From the NCBI RefSeq assembly GCF_030409555.1, contig NZ_JAUFPU010000007.1:57113-121112 (forward strand): a DNA stretch of 64,000 nucleotides, written 5' to 3'. This DNA is from Chitinimonas viridis (GTDB taxonomy: Bacteria; Pseudomonadota; Gammaproteobacteria; Burkholderiales; Chitinimonadaceae). The notes under the pieces were generated by a model. The model ran no database searches, had not been told where the DNA came from, and worked only from the letters and a program-made list of their open reading frames with translations. The position numbers and the translations under genes are program-made. Shown piece after piece: positions 1-8,401 of the stretch (its first letter is position 1; every line of letters starts with the position of its first letter).

Positions 1-123
1 TTCTGGCCCCAGGTCACCATGGGCCAACCCCGCCCCTCGGCCGAGGCAAGGCAGCACATCATGACCACCACAGTAGACATGTTCCTGGGCTACTACGCCC
101 AGCCCAGCCCCACTGGAACCTAG
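1..123 (+). CDS. TetR/AcrR-family regulator, C-terminal fragment
   Basis: An open frame enters from the left edge in phase with base 1 and ends at TAG 121-123, giving the last 40 residues of a protein. The tail (FWPQV near its start, TVDMFLGYYA near its end) resembles the C-terminal ligand-binding helix of TetR/AcrR regulators. It ends 3 bases before the start codon of an SMR exporter, and regulators of this family often control an adjacent efflux gene. The DNA-binding domain lies outside the window, so the family call rests on the tail and context only. Confidence 0.6.
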   Translation, partial: FWPQVTMGQPRPSAEARQHIMTTTVDMFLGYYAQPSPTGT

Positions 124-126
124 CCC

Positions 127-459
127 ATGCAAAATTGGCTCTTTCTCGCCATCGCCATCGTCGCCGAGGTCATCGCCACCTCGGCCCTCAAGTCCAGCGA
201 TGGCCTCACCCGGCTGTGGCCCTCCCTGCTCACCCTGGGCGGCTACAGCATTGCCTTCTATTTCCTGTCGCTCACCCTGCGCACCATCCCCATGGGCACC
301 GCCTACGCCATCTGGTCAGGCGCAGGCATCGTCCTGATCGCCCTGATCGCCTGGCTGCTGCACGGCCAGAAGCTCGACGCGCCCGCCCTGCTGGGCATGG
401 CCCTGATCATCGCCGGGGTAGTGGTCATCAATCTCTACTCCAAGGCGGCAGCGCATTAA
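127..459 (+). CDS. emrE: EmrE-like small multidrug resistance (SMR) exporter
   Basis: This 110-residue inner-membrane protein has four predicted membrane helices. It carries the essential membrane glutamate at residue 14 ([11 protein letters not shown]), the SMR signature around [12 protein letters not shown] and the C-terminal GVVVINL. Length and sequence follow E. coli EmrE closely (for example [18 protein letters not shown]). The family exports quaternary ammonium and other cationic compounds by proton antiport as a dual-topology dimer. It starts 3 bases after the stop of the TetR-like gene and is probably co-transcribed with it. A guanidinium exporter (Gdx/SugE) is the alternative, but the closer match is to the EmrE branch. 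Confidence 0.9.
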   Translation: MQNWLFLAIAIVAEVIATSALKSSDGLTRLWPSLLTLGGYSIAFYFLSLTLRTIPMGTAYAIWSGAGIVLIALIAWLLHGQKLDAPALLGMALIIAGVVVINLYSKAAAH

Positions 460-554
460 GGCACGCAGGAAGTCACATCAAACCAGGCGCGCCGAGCCCA
501 TCATTCAAGCCATAGTGGCGACTTTAGGTCACGCGATGTCGCTCCTGTGCAGAC

Positions 555-1493
555 TTAGCGGGCAATCCGCCAAGCCAGCCGTGCCGCCACCTTGGCGGTG
601 ACACCATCGCGGTCAAAGGCCGGGTTCAGCTCGGCGATATCCGCCAGCATCAGCTTGCCCGTAGCCTTGGCGGCATCGATCAGGGCCTCGACCACCGACA
701 GCTCCACGCCGTAGGCTGCCGGCGCCGAAACGCCCGGCGCCACGCTGCCCGGCAGGACATCAAGGCAGACGGTCAGGTATAGCCAGTCCACTTCGTCGGC
801 AAAGAAGGCCAGGGTATCGAGCAGGTCTTCCATCCTGTCGCGCGTACACTCCTCGTCGCCGCGCCACTGCACGCCCAACTCGCGGGCACGGTGGAACAGG
901 GCCTCGGTATTGCCCGGTTCAGAGATGCCATAGACCAGGTAGTTGAACGACATCCGGTTGGCCGCGCAGGCCTCGGCAATCTGCCGGAACGGCGTGCCGG
1001 AACTACCGCGCTCGCCTGCCCGCAGATCGAAATGGGCGTCGAGGTTAACGATGCCTACGCGCGGCGGCCTGCCCTGCAGCTCGGCGTGGCGTGCCAGGCC
1101 GAGGAAGCTGCCATAGGCAATCTCGTGCCCACCGCCCAGCACCAGCGGAAAATGCCCGCGTTGCAGCAGATGGGTCACCTGCCTGCCCAGCTCCTGCTGC
1201 GCCTCCTCCAGCGCATCGCCCACGCAGCGCACATTACCGGCATCGTAGATATGCCCCTCATGGTGCCAGGCCAGGTTGGCCAGCGCCTTGCGCAGGGCCA
1301 GCGGCCCCTCTTCTGCACCAGGCCGGCCGTGATTTCGCTGCACCCCGGCATGGCATGCAAAGCCCAGCAAGGCCGTACCAGGAGGCGCATCATCGTGGAA
1401 GGCCTGCAGGCACTCATGCCAGCGGCGGGCCAGCGGGCCTTCCTCGGCGTCTACGCGGCCTTGCCATACGGCCATATCAGCAGCTTGGTACAT
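555..1493 (-). CDS. hutG: Formimidoylglutamase HutG (arginase/ureohydrolase family)
   Basis: HutG hydrolyses N-formimidoyl-L-glutamate to glutamate and formamide, the last step of the short histidine pathway. The 312-residue protein has the ureohydrolase metal motifs LGGGHE and NLDAHFDLR. It also has a third motif, TVCLDV, where many family members have an S-x-D-x-D pattern (see findings). The APGVSAP segment follows. I chose ATG at 1493 because GGAG lies 7 bases upstream. The longer open frame to 1598 would overlap the previous gene. It is the last gene of the hut operon, 47 bases after a membrane-protein gene. Confidence 0.92.
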   Translation of the reverse strand: MYQAADMAVWQGRVDAEEGPLARRWHECLQAFHDDAPPGTALLGFACHAGVQRNHGRPGAEEGPLALRKALANLAWHHEGHIYDAGNVRCVGDALEEAQQELGRQVTHLLQRGHFPLVLGGGHEIAYGSFLGLARHAELQGRPPRVGIVNLDAHFDLRAGERGSSGTPFRQIAEACAANRMSFNYLVYGISEPGNTEALFHRARELGVQWRGDEECTRDRMEDLLDTLAFFADEVDWLYLTVCLDVLPGSVAPGVSAPAAYGVELSVVEALIDAAKATGKLMLADIAELNPAFDRDGVTAKVAARLAWRIAR

Positions 1494-1540
1494 AGTGGGG
1501 CTCCAATGAGAATAGCCTCCCGGCTTGGGATGGACGGGCA

Positions 1541-2098
1541 CTAGCCAGGATAGGACAGGAATAATTCGGTTTGCAGCTTGCCAGGGGGCCTTTGCCATTG
1601 CCAGCCGCTAGCCTGCAGCACTTCGGCCAACGCCGCGAAAAGCGGCTGGGCAGATCGTCGGTTGCCAAGCGCGATGCCATCGTAGGCGTAACCGGGCCGG
1701 CGCAGAAAGACGCACTCTGCAGGCAAATCGGCCACGCCAGGATGAAGATACAGGCCACTTCCTGGCCGGATGGCAGTACGCCAGACAGGTAGCAACAGGC
1801 ACATTCGGTAGTAGGTCACGCCACGCCTGCCAACCACCAGTACCTCAAGCAAGCCCAACGGCAACAATAGCAGGCACCAGACCCAAACCGGCCAGGGTGG
1901 CAACAGCAGAAGCGTGGTTGCCATATCGCTGTCCCACAACACAAACAGGTAGATGCCCATCATGAGCATATACATCTGCAAGGTCACGATGCCGGCGGGT
2001 AGCAAGAATAAGTGCCAGGAACCGATGCGGCACTGATACCACCAACCGCCCGGCCTTGATAACCATCGCCACGCCTGGCTTGTGCTGGGTGGAGCCAT
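1541..2098 (-). CDS. Uncharacterised membrane protein inside the hut operon
   Basis: This 185-residue protein is not a family I recognise. It has two strongly hydrophobic stretches, about residues 29-55 and 65-90 (rich in Leu, Trp and Val), flanked by basic residues. A soluble tail of about 90 residues follows, containing several Arg/Pro pairs and a C-terminal LFLSYPG. Its ATG is 3 bases after the hutI stop codon, a spacing typical of coupled translation, and it ends 47 bases before hutG. The context suggests a histidine-related membrane role or membrane tethering of a Hut enzyme, but nothing in the sequence shows this. It is real if the codon pattern and tight packing are trusted. Confidence 0.6.
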   Translation of the reverse strand: MAPPSTSQAWRWLSRPGGWWYQCRIGSWHLFLLPAGIVTLQMYMLMMGIYLFVLWDSDMATTLLLLPPWPVWVWCLLLLPLGLLEVLVVGRRGVTYYRMCLLLPVWRTAIRPGSGLYLHPGVADLPAECVFLRRPGYAYDGIALGNRRSAQPLFAALAEVLQASGWQWQRPPGKLQTELFLSYPG

Positions 2099-2101
2099 GC
2101 G

Positions 2102-3304
2102 CTAACCCTGTTGACCGTTGTACCAGCGCCCCAGCAGCGGCTCGCCGCCCAACCAATAGCATAGCTCGGCCGGCCGGTTGATCTGCCATAGTGCCAGGTC
2201 GGCGCGCTTGCCGACTTCCAGTGTGCCGGTCTGCTGCTGCAGGCCCAGCGCCTGCGCTGCATGGCGCGTCATGCCGGCAAGGGCCTCGGCCGGAGTGAGG
2301 CGGAACAGCGTGCATGCCATGTTCAGCGCCAACAGTGGGCTGGAGGCGGGCGCCGTGCCGGGATTGCAGTCAGTGGAGACCGCCATGGGCACACCCGCCG
2401 CCCGCAAGGCAGCGATAGGTGGCAGCTTGGTCTCGCGCAGGCAGTAGAAGGCGATGGGCAACAGCACGGCGACCGTGCCATGCTGCGCCATGGCGGCAAT
2501 GGCCTGCTCGTCCAGCCACTCCAGATGATCAGCCGACAGCCCATCATGCTGGGCCGTCAGCAGCGCCCCGCCAGAGTCGGACAACTGCTCGGCATGCAAC
2601 TTGACCGGCAGGCCCAGCGCCTTGGCCGCCTGGAACAGGCGCGCCACCTGATCGCGGCTGAAGCCTATCTGCTCGCAGAAGGCATCGACGGCATCCACCA
2701 GCCCTTCCTCCGCCAGCGGCTTGAGCCAGGCAATGCAGGCCTCGATATAGTCATCCGGCCGGCCCTGGAATTCGGGGGGCAGCGCATGGGCCGCCAGGTA
2801 GGTGGCTTGTACGCCGACCCGCCGCTGCTGGCCTAGCTGCCGCGCCACCCGCAGCATCTTGCGCTCGCTGTCGAAATCCAGGCCATAGCCGGACTTGACC
2901 TCCACCGTGGTCACCCCCTCGCGCAGCATGCCGTCCAGCCGGCGCAGGCTCTGCGCCAGCAGCTCGGCCTCGCTGGCAGCGCGGGTAGCGCTGACCGAGG
3001 AGCGTATGCCGCCGCCAGCACGGGCAATCTCCTCGTAGCTGGCGCCATTGAGCCGCAACTCGAACTCATGCGAACGGTCTCCGCCAAATACCAGGTGGGT
3101 ATGGCAGTCGATCAGCCCAGGCGTGAGCCAGCCACCCTGCCCGTCCACCTCTTCCAACTCACCCAGGCCGGCCGGGATATCCTGCTCTGCCCCTAGCCAG
3201 GCTATGCGGCCATCGCGCACCAGCAGGGCGGCATCATGCAGCTCGCCGTAGCCGTCGGGCTGGGCAAAGGTGGCAAGGTGGGTGTGGCGTATCAGCAGGT
3301 TCAT
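2102..3304 (-). CDS. hutI: Imidazolonepropionase HutI
   Basis: HutI opens the ring of 4-imidazolone-5-propionate to give N-formimidoyl-L-glutamate. The 400-residue amidohydrolase has the metal-binding DCHTHLVF near residue 66, [20 protein letters not shown] and the late STDCNPGT motif, all in the order expected for HutI. The length is normal for the family. ATG 3304 gives the usual N-terminus, though no strong ribosome-binding site is visible. It lies between hutU (140 bases upstream, with a hairpin in the gap) and the membrane-protein gene (3 bases downstream). Confidence 0.96.
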   Translation of the reverse strand: MNLLIRHTHLATFAQPDGYGELHDAALLVRDGRIAWLGAEQDIPAGLGELEEVDGQGGWLTPGLIDCHTHLVFGGDRSHEFELRLNGASYEEIARAGGGIRSSVSATRAASEAELLAQSLRRLDGMLREGVTTVEVKSGYGLDFDSERKMLRVARQLGQQRRVGVQATYLAAHALPPEFQGRPDDYIEACIAWLKPLAEEGLVDAVDAFCEQIGFSRDQVARLFQAAKALGLPVKLHAEQLSDSGGALLTAQHDGLSADHLEWLDEQAIAAMAQHGTVAVLLPIAFYCLRETKLPPIAALRAAGVPMAVSTDCNPGTAPASSPLLALNMACTLFRLTPAEALAGMTRHAAQALGLQQQTGTLEVGKRADLALWQINRPAELCYWLGGEPLLGRWYNGQQG

Positions 3305-3363
3305 GGCTTTGGCGTTGTCTGCAGACCCAGGTTTCAGGCCAGGTTTTCAATTTTTCAATAGGC

Positions 3364-3393
3364 CGTGCCGCCGGGCAATAGCGCGGCGGCACG
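3364..3393. repeat. Inverted repeat in the hutU-hutI spacer
   Basis: The arms CGTGCCGCCG (3364-3373) and CGGCGGCACG (3384-3393) pair perfectly over 10 bases around a 10-base loop. On the minus strand it falls after the hutU stop and before hutI. There is no U-tract, so a simple intrinsic terminator is unlikely. An mRNA-stabilising or processing hairpin, or partial attenuation, fits better. Confidence 0.6.
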
Positions 3394-3444
3394 AGTAGGC
3401 AGCAGGGGGGAGTGCTGCCGTCTGGTGGCCGGCACCCCGCCTGA

Positions 3445-5118
3445 TCAGCGACCCAGCATGGGCAGGTTCAGCCCCTGCTCGCGGGCACAAGTCTGTGCAA
3501 TCTCGTAGCCGGCATCGGCATGGCGCATCACGCCTGTGCCCGGGTCGTTCCACAGCACCCGTTCGATACGCTTGGCGGCAGCATCGCTGCCATCACAGAC
3601 GATAACCACGCCGGAATGCTGCGAATAGCCCATGCCCACGCCACCGCCGTGGTGCAAGGACACCCAGGTCGCGCCGCCAGCCGTGTTCAGCAGCGCATTG
3701 AGCAAGGGCCAGTCCGAGACGGCATCGCTACCGTCGCGCATAGCCTCGGTTTCGCGGTTCGGGGAGGCCACCGAACCCGAGTCCAGGTGATCGCGGCCGA
3801 TGACCACGGGAGCCTTCAGCTCGCCCGTCCTGACCATCTCGTTGAAGGCCAGCCCCAGGCGATGCCGGTCGCCCAGACCCACCCAGCAGATACGGGCCGG
3901 CAGGCCCTGGAAGGCGATACGCTCGCGCGCCATGTCCAACCAGTTGTGCAGGTGCGGATCATCGGGTATCAGTTCCTTGACCTTGGCATCGGTCTTGTAG
4001 ATGTCCTCGGGATCGCCCGACAGCGCCACCCAGCGGAAGGGGCCTACGCCCTTGCAGAACAAGGGACGGATATAGGCCGGTACAAAGCCGGGGAAATCGA
4101 AGGCGTTGCTGACGCCCTGGTCCAGTGCTACCTGGCGGATATTGTTGCCGTAGTCGAGGGTGGCTGCACCGCGCGCCTGCAGGTCCAGCATGGCTTGCAC
4201 ATGCACAGCCATGGAGCGGCTGGCCGCCTCCACCACGCTCTGGGGTGCCGATTTCTGCTTGTCGCGCCACTCCGCCACGCTCCAGCCTTGCGGCAGGTAG
4301 CCGTGTACCGGGTCATGGGCCGAGGTCTGGTCGGTCACCACATCGGGGGTGATGCCACGCTGCACCAGCTCGCCAAACACATCGGCGGCATTACCCAGCA
4401 AGCCCACCGATACCGGCTTGCCTTCAGCCCGGGCGGCATCCAGCATGGCCAGCGCCTCATCCAGGGTATGGGCCTTCTTGTCCACATAGCGGGTCTTCAG
4501 GCGGAAATCGATGCGGGTCTCGTCGCACTCCACCGCAATCATGGAGAAGCCCGCCATGGTGGCGGCCAGCGGCTGGGCGCCACCCATGCCACCCAGGCCA
4601 CCGGTCAGTATCCAGCGGCCTGCCGGCTTGCCATCGAAATGCTGGTTGGCAACGGCGTAGAAAGTCTCGTAGGTCCCCTGCACTATGCCCTGGGTACCGA
4701 TGTAGATCCACGAGCCGGCCGTCATCTGGCCGTACATCATCAAGCCCTTCTTATCGAGCTCATTGAAATGGTCCCAGTTGGCCCAGGCCGGCACCAGATT
4801 GGAGTTGGCCAGCAACACGCGCGGCGCGTCGGCATGGGTACGGAACACCCCCACCGGCTTGCCGCTCTGTATCAGCAGCGTCTCATCGTCGTTCAGGGTC
4901 TTGAGCGTATCCAGAATGCGGTCATAGCAGGCCCAATCGCGCGCCGCCCGGCCTATGCCGCCGTAGACCACCAGCGAAGTCGGGTGCTCCGCCACCTCGG
5001 CATCCAGATTGTTCTGGATCATGCGGAAGGCTGCTTCGGTCAGCCAGCTCTTGCAGCTCAGCTCGCTGCCGCGCGGGGCGCGGATGACGCGGCTGGGGTC
5101 GATGCGGGGATCGGTCAT
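3445..5118 (-). CDS. hutU: Urocanate hydratase HutU
   Basis: HutU hydrates urocanate to 4-imidazolone-5-propionate using tightly bound NAD+. The 557-residue length equals that of Pseudomonas urocanases. Glycine-rich cofactor motifs are visible: [13 protein letters not shown], and [15 protein letters not shown] near residue 480. ATG 5118 follows AGGAGA by 5 bases. It is 32 bases downstream of the GNAT gene and is part of the hut operon. Confidence 0.98.
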   Translation of the reverse strand: MTDPRIDPSRVIRAPRGSELSCKSWLTEAAFRMIQNNLDAEVAEHPTSLVVYGGIGRAARDWACYDRILDTLKTLNDDETLLIQSGKPVGVFRTHADAPRVLLANSNLVPAWANWDHFNELDKKGLMMYGQMTAGSWIYIGTQGIVQGTYETFYAVANQHFDGKPAGRWILTGGLGGMGGAQPLAATMAGFSMIAVECDETRIDFRLKTRYVDKKAHTLDEALAMLDAARAEGKPVSVGLLGNAADVFGELVQRGITPDVVTDQTSAHDPVHGYLPQGWSVAEWRDKQKSAPQSVVEAASRSMAVHVQAMLDLQARGAATLDYGNNIRQVALDQGVSNAFDFPGFVPAYIRPLFCKGVGPFRWVALSGDPEDIYKTDAKVKELIPDDPHLHNWLDMARERIAFQGLPARICWVGLGDRHRLGLAFNEMVRTGELKAPVVIGRDHLDSGSVASPNRETEAMRDGSDAVSDWPLLNALLNTAGGATWVSLHHGGGVGMGYSQHSGVVIVCDGSDAAAKRIERVLWNDPGTGVMRHADAGYEIAQTCAREQGLNLPMLGR

Positions 5119-5150
5119 GGTGGTCTCCTGTCGGGGAAGGGTAGATCGAA

Positions 5151-5654
5151 TCAGGCTGCGCCGGGGCTGAGGTCCAGGCGCAGAAAATCGGTGGTTGGAT
5201 GCTTGGGATTGGCAGCGTCGAAGCGCCAGCCATGCCGGCGGTAGAAGGCCAGAGCAGGAGCATTATGTCTGTCCACGCTGAGTCGCGCGGTATGGCAGCC
5301 GTGGCGCCGCAGATAGTCGACGGCATAGTCGTGCAACTGCCCACCCAGGCCTTGATGGCGCCAAGCCGGTAGCAGGTAGAACAGATGCACATAGCCCTGC
5401 CCAGGCTGATCTAGCTCGTGCCTGACCTCCAGTTGACCGACGATCTCATCCCCCAGCCAGGCATGCACATAACCATCCGGGTAGTCGGCGCAACGCTGCG
5501 CCAACCTGGCCCGGTACAGCTCGCCCGCCGGTCCGGCATCGCGGTCGAACGACTCGGTGGTACCGAACGATACCTGGTAGGAATCCCGCCGCATGGCATA
5601 GGCCTCGGCAAAATCATCGTCCAGTTGGATGGGGGCAAGGCGCAGATGCATCAT
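5151..5654 (-). CDS. GNAT-family N-acetyltransferase in the hut operon
   Basis: This 167-residue single-domain GNAT has the acetyl-CoA binding region around [18 protein letters not shown] (a Q/RxxGxG/A-type motif) and the C-terminal [10 protein letters not shown] typical of the fold. The start at 5654 is 8 bases after the hutC stop. A second ATG follows immediately at 5651 and could be the true start. The gene lies between the hut repressor and hutU, where no known hut enzyme is missing, so its substrate is unknown. A histidine-related amine is a guess from context. Confidence 0.85.
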   Translation of the reverse strand: MMHLRLAPIQLDDDFAEAYAMRRDSYQVSFGTTESFDRDAGPAGELYRARLAQRCADYPDGYVHAWLGDEIVGQLEVRHELDQPGQGYVHLFYLLPAWRHQGLGGQLHDYAVDYLRRHGCHTARLSVDRHNAPALAFYRRHGWRFDAANPKHPTTDFLRLDLSPGAA

Positions 5655-5662
5655 GGCCTACC

Positions 5663-6358
5663 TTAGAAATGCCCGCTGAACTGATAGCGGCCGGCCGGGT
5701 GGTACAGGTTGGCCACACTGGCCACCAGGCCACGCGAGTAGGTGCGGCGATGCAGCACCAGGCACGGTTCGTCCTTGTCCATGGCCAGCCTGGCCTTGGC
5801 AGTACGATCGGGCCGGCGGGCCTCGATACGGTATTCCACCCGTGACAAGGGCGCGGCACGGGTCAGGTATTCGTTGGGGGTGATGCGGCTGTAATCCTGC
5901 TTGAGGTAGTCCGGCGCCAGCTGTGGATTGGCCCAGCGTTCCTCCAGCTGGATGGGCAGCCCGTTCTCGCGATGCAGTATCAGCGAATAGAACAGCGGTG
6001 CCCCCACTTGCAAGCCCATCTCGGCGGCCAGTGTGGTATCGGCCTTGACTGCCTGTAGCTTCAGCAGCTCGGCCGTATGCTCATGCCCACGTGCGCGGAT
6101 TTCCTCGGCGATGCTCTTGATGTCGACCAGCGTGCTCTGGTACTTGGTGGCCGCCACAAAGGTGCCCGCGCCCTGGCTACGGGTCAGCACCCCCTCGGCC
6201 GCCAGCTCGCGCACGGCACGGTTGACTGTCATACGGGCCACATCGAAGCGCTTGACCAGCTCGTTCTCGCTGGGCACCTGATCACCGGCACGCCAGCGGC
6301 CTGCCTGTATCTCGCTCAGCAGGTAGTCCTTGATCTGTTGGTAGGCCGGTGTACTCAT
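5663..6358 (-). CDS. hutC: Histidine utilisation repressor HutC (GntR family)
   Basis: The 231-residue regulator has an N-terminal winged helix of the GntR family (SENELVKRFDVARMTVNRAV, residues about 28-47) and a C-terminal UTRA ligand-binding domain. HutC proteins repress hut genes and are released by urocanate. It lies between hutH and the GNAT gene, 148 bases downstream of hutH, so it probably regulates its own operon. The candidate operator lies upstream of hutH at 8088-8099. Confidence 0.94.
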   Translation of the reverse strand: MSTPAYQQIKDYLLSEIQAGRWRAGDQVPSENELVKRFDVARMTVNRAVRELAAEGVLTRSQGAGTFVAATKYQSTLVDIKSIAEEIRARGHEHTAELLKLQAVKADTTLAAEMGLQVGAPLFYSLILHRENGLPIQLEERWANPQLAPDYLKQDYSRITPNEYLTRAAPLSRVEYRIEARRPDRTAKARLAMDKDEPCLVLHRRTYSRGLVASVANLYHPAGRYQFSGHF

Positions 6359-6506
6359 GTTCTCCTCACCTCAGAGCCCGTCATGGACTCAATTCATCGC
6401 TGCTTGTAGCGGATTACACGGGTGCCACCAGGCAGCAAGGCAGCCAGTACCAGCAGCCCCCGTGATTGAATCCACGCACCTACGCCGAGGCGCGTGGCAC
6501 GCCGCC

Positions 6507-8036
6507 TCAGGCCTGCGAATCGAAACGGAACGGCGCCAGCTTGGCAAAAGCCCCGTCGCGCACCAACTGGGTGATGGCCTCGATATCGGGAGCAAAGTAG
6601 CGGTCGATACCGTAATGCGGCACCTTGCCACGGATCAGCGCCATGGCGGCCAGCAAACGTGGCGAGGTCTGGTGCGGCGCACGCAGATCCACCCCCTGTG
6701 CCGCAGCCAGCAGTTCTATCGCCAGGATATGCGCCACATTCTCGGCAATATCGCCCAGCTTGCGGGCAGCGAAGGTTGCCATGGACACATGGTCTTCCTG
6801 GTTGGCCGACGTCGGCAGAGAATCCACCGAGGCCGGATGCGCCAGAGTCTTGTTCTCGCTGGCCAGCGCAGCAGCCGTCACATGGGCAATCATGAAACCA
6901 GAATTCACCCCGCCATCCTTCACCAGGAAGGGTGGCAGGCCGGACAGGGTGGCATCGATCAGCAGTGCAATACGACGCTCGGCCAGCGCACCGATTTCGG
7001 AAATGGCGATGGCCAGGTTGTCTGCAGCGAAGGCCACCGGCTCGGCGTGGAAGTTGCCGCCGGACAGCACTTCATTGGTATCGGGGAACACCAGTGGGTT
7101 GTCGGATACCGCGTCGGCCTCGCGCAGCAGCACATTGGCGGCATGACGCATCTGGTCCAGGCAGGCACCCATTACCTGCGGCTGGCAGCGCAGGCTATAG
7201 GGGTCCTGCACCTTGTCGCATTCCTTGTGGCTGGCATTGATGGCGGAACCATCCAGTAGCTGGCGATAGGCCGCCGCAGCGTCAATCTGGCCGGCATGGC
7301 CACGCAGCTCGTGGATGCGGCGGTCGAACGGCACTACCGAGCCAGCAGCCGCGTCCACGCTCAAGGCACCGGCCACCAGGCCGGTCTGGTACAGGTCTTC
7401 TATGGCATACAGGTTCACCAGCGCAATAGCAGTGGAAGCCTGGGTACCGTTGAGCAGGGCTAGGCCTTCCTTGGCACCCAGGGTCATGGGGCTGAGGCCA
7501 ACACGGGCCAGTCCTTCCACGGCCGGCAGGAACTTGCCATCCACCATCACCTCGCCCACACCCAGCAGTACGGCTGCCATATGGGCCAGGGGGGCCAGGT
7601 CACCCGACGCCCCAACCGAACCCTTGGCAGGGATGCTGGGCAGCACATCGGCATTCAAGAGCTTGAGCAGCGCCGTGATCACTTCCAGCCGTATGCCGGA
7701 ATAGCCACGGCCCATGCTGGATATCTTGAGCGTCAGCAGCAGGCGCACCATGGATGCGGGCAACGGCGCGCCCACGCCCACGGCGTGCGACAGCACCAGG
7801 TTCTTTTGCAGCAGTTCCAGCTGATCGGCCGGGATATGGGTGGAAGCCAAGCGGCCAAAGCCGGTATTGATGCCATAAGCCGGCGCCCCCTTGGCCACGA
7901 TGGCCGCCACGGCGCGAGCGCCTGCCTCAATGCCGGGTACGGCCGCAGGGTCCAGCGTTAGCTGCACACCACCCGCCATGATGGCACGCAGTTGCTTGTG
8001 GGTCAGTTTACCGGGGGTCAGGGTCATGGCTTGCAT
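6507..8036 (-). CDS. hutH: Histidine ammonia-lyase HutH
   Basis: HutH deaminates histidine to trans-urocanate and ammonia. The 509-residue protein has the Ala-Ser-Gly triad (GASGD, residues 143-145) that cyclises to the MIO electrophile, and the YGINTGFG motif near residue 54. ATG 8036 follows a GAGAG sequence. A second ATG three codons later is also possible. It is the first gene of the hut operon, preceded by the likely HutC operator. Confidence 0.98.
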   Translation of the reverse strand: MQAMTLTPGKLTHKQLRAIMAGGVQLTLDPAAVPGIEAGARAVAAIVAKGAPAYGINTGFGRLASTHIPADQLELLQKNLVLSHAVGVGAPLPASMVRLLLTLKISSMGRGYSGIRLEVITALLKLLNADVLPSIPAKGSVGASGDLAPLAHMAAVLLGVGEVMVDGKFLPAVEGLARVGLSPMTLGAKEGLALLNGTQASTAIALVNLYAIEDLYQTGLVAGALSVDAAAGSVVPFDRRIHELRGHAGQIDAAAAYRQLLDGSAINASHKECDKVQDPYSLRCQPQVMGACLDQMRHAANVLLREADAVSDNPLVFPDTNEVLSGGNFHAEPVAFAADNLAIAISEIGALAERRIALLIDATLSGLPPFLVKDGGVNSGFMIAHVTAAALASENKTLAHPASVDSLPTSANQEDHVSMATFAARKLGDIAENVAHILAIELLAAAQGVDLRAPHQTSPRLLAAMALIRGKVPHYGIDRYFAPDIEAITQLVRDGAFAKLAPFRFDSQA

Positions 8037-8084
8037 GGTGTCTCTCGCATCGGATGATCGAATGAAACACAGATTACTCGTCTA

Positions 8085-8102
8085 CATTTGTATAGACAAG
8101 AT
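8085..8102 (-). promoter_or_regulatory. Probable HutC operator upstream of hutH
   Basis: TTGTATAGACAA (8088-8099) is an inverted repeat with arms TTGT and ACAA around four bases, about 52 bases upstream of the hutH start. This is the shape expected for a GntR/HutC-type operator. Read on the minus strand it begins CTTGTCTATACAA. A weak promoter-like pair, TTGTCT and TAATCT spaced by 17 bases, overlaps it, so binding would block transcription. Confidence 0.6.
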
Positions 8103-8401
8103 CGATTGCAAAAAAACCTGACCCGCAAGGGAAATCCCCCAGCCATCGCTGGCCCGCCACCAGCACCCAAAGGCTGGGACAGGCGGCCAACCCGCCTTGG
8201 CTGCCTCAGCGGCTGTTATGAACTTGAATCATTGAAAAACCGCCGCGCATTCAGAATGCTGACGGACGGCAGCGAGGGGTGTGACCCCCTCAGGAGAGAA
8301 CCCGCCGGCTCAGGCTGCGCTCACGCCCAGCGCCGGGGTTACCCAGGCGCCTGCGCCATTCATCACCACCCCACTGGCATGAAGTCTCGCCTATAGGCTT
8401 G
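8103..8401. other. Non-coding spacer between the AsmA-family gene and hutH
   Basis: With the operator region this makes a 365-base gap (8037-8401). I see no convincing gene, RNA or transposon remnant in it. GCCTATAGGC at 8389-8398 is a short palindrome just beyond the stop of the AsmA-family gene, but it lacks a U-tract and is too short to call a terminator. Confidence 0.5.

Noticed and set aside
3520..5244. 574-codon plus-strand open frame opposite hutU
   Set aside because: It lies wholly antisense to hutU, a clear full-length enzyme. Long antisense frames are common in GC-rich genes because stop codons are rare in the mirrored phase, and its translation has no family features.
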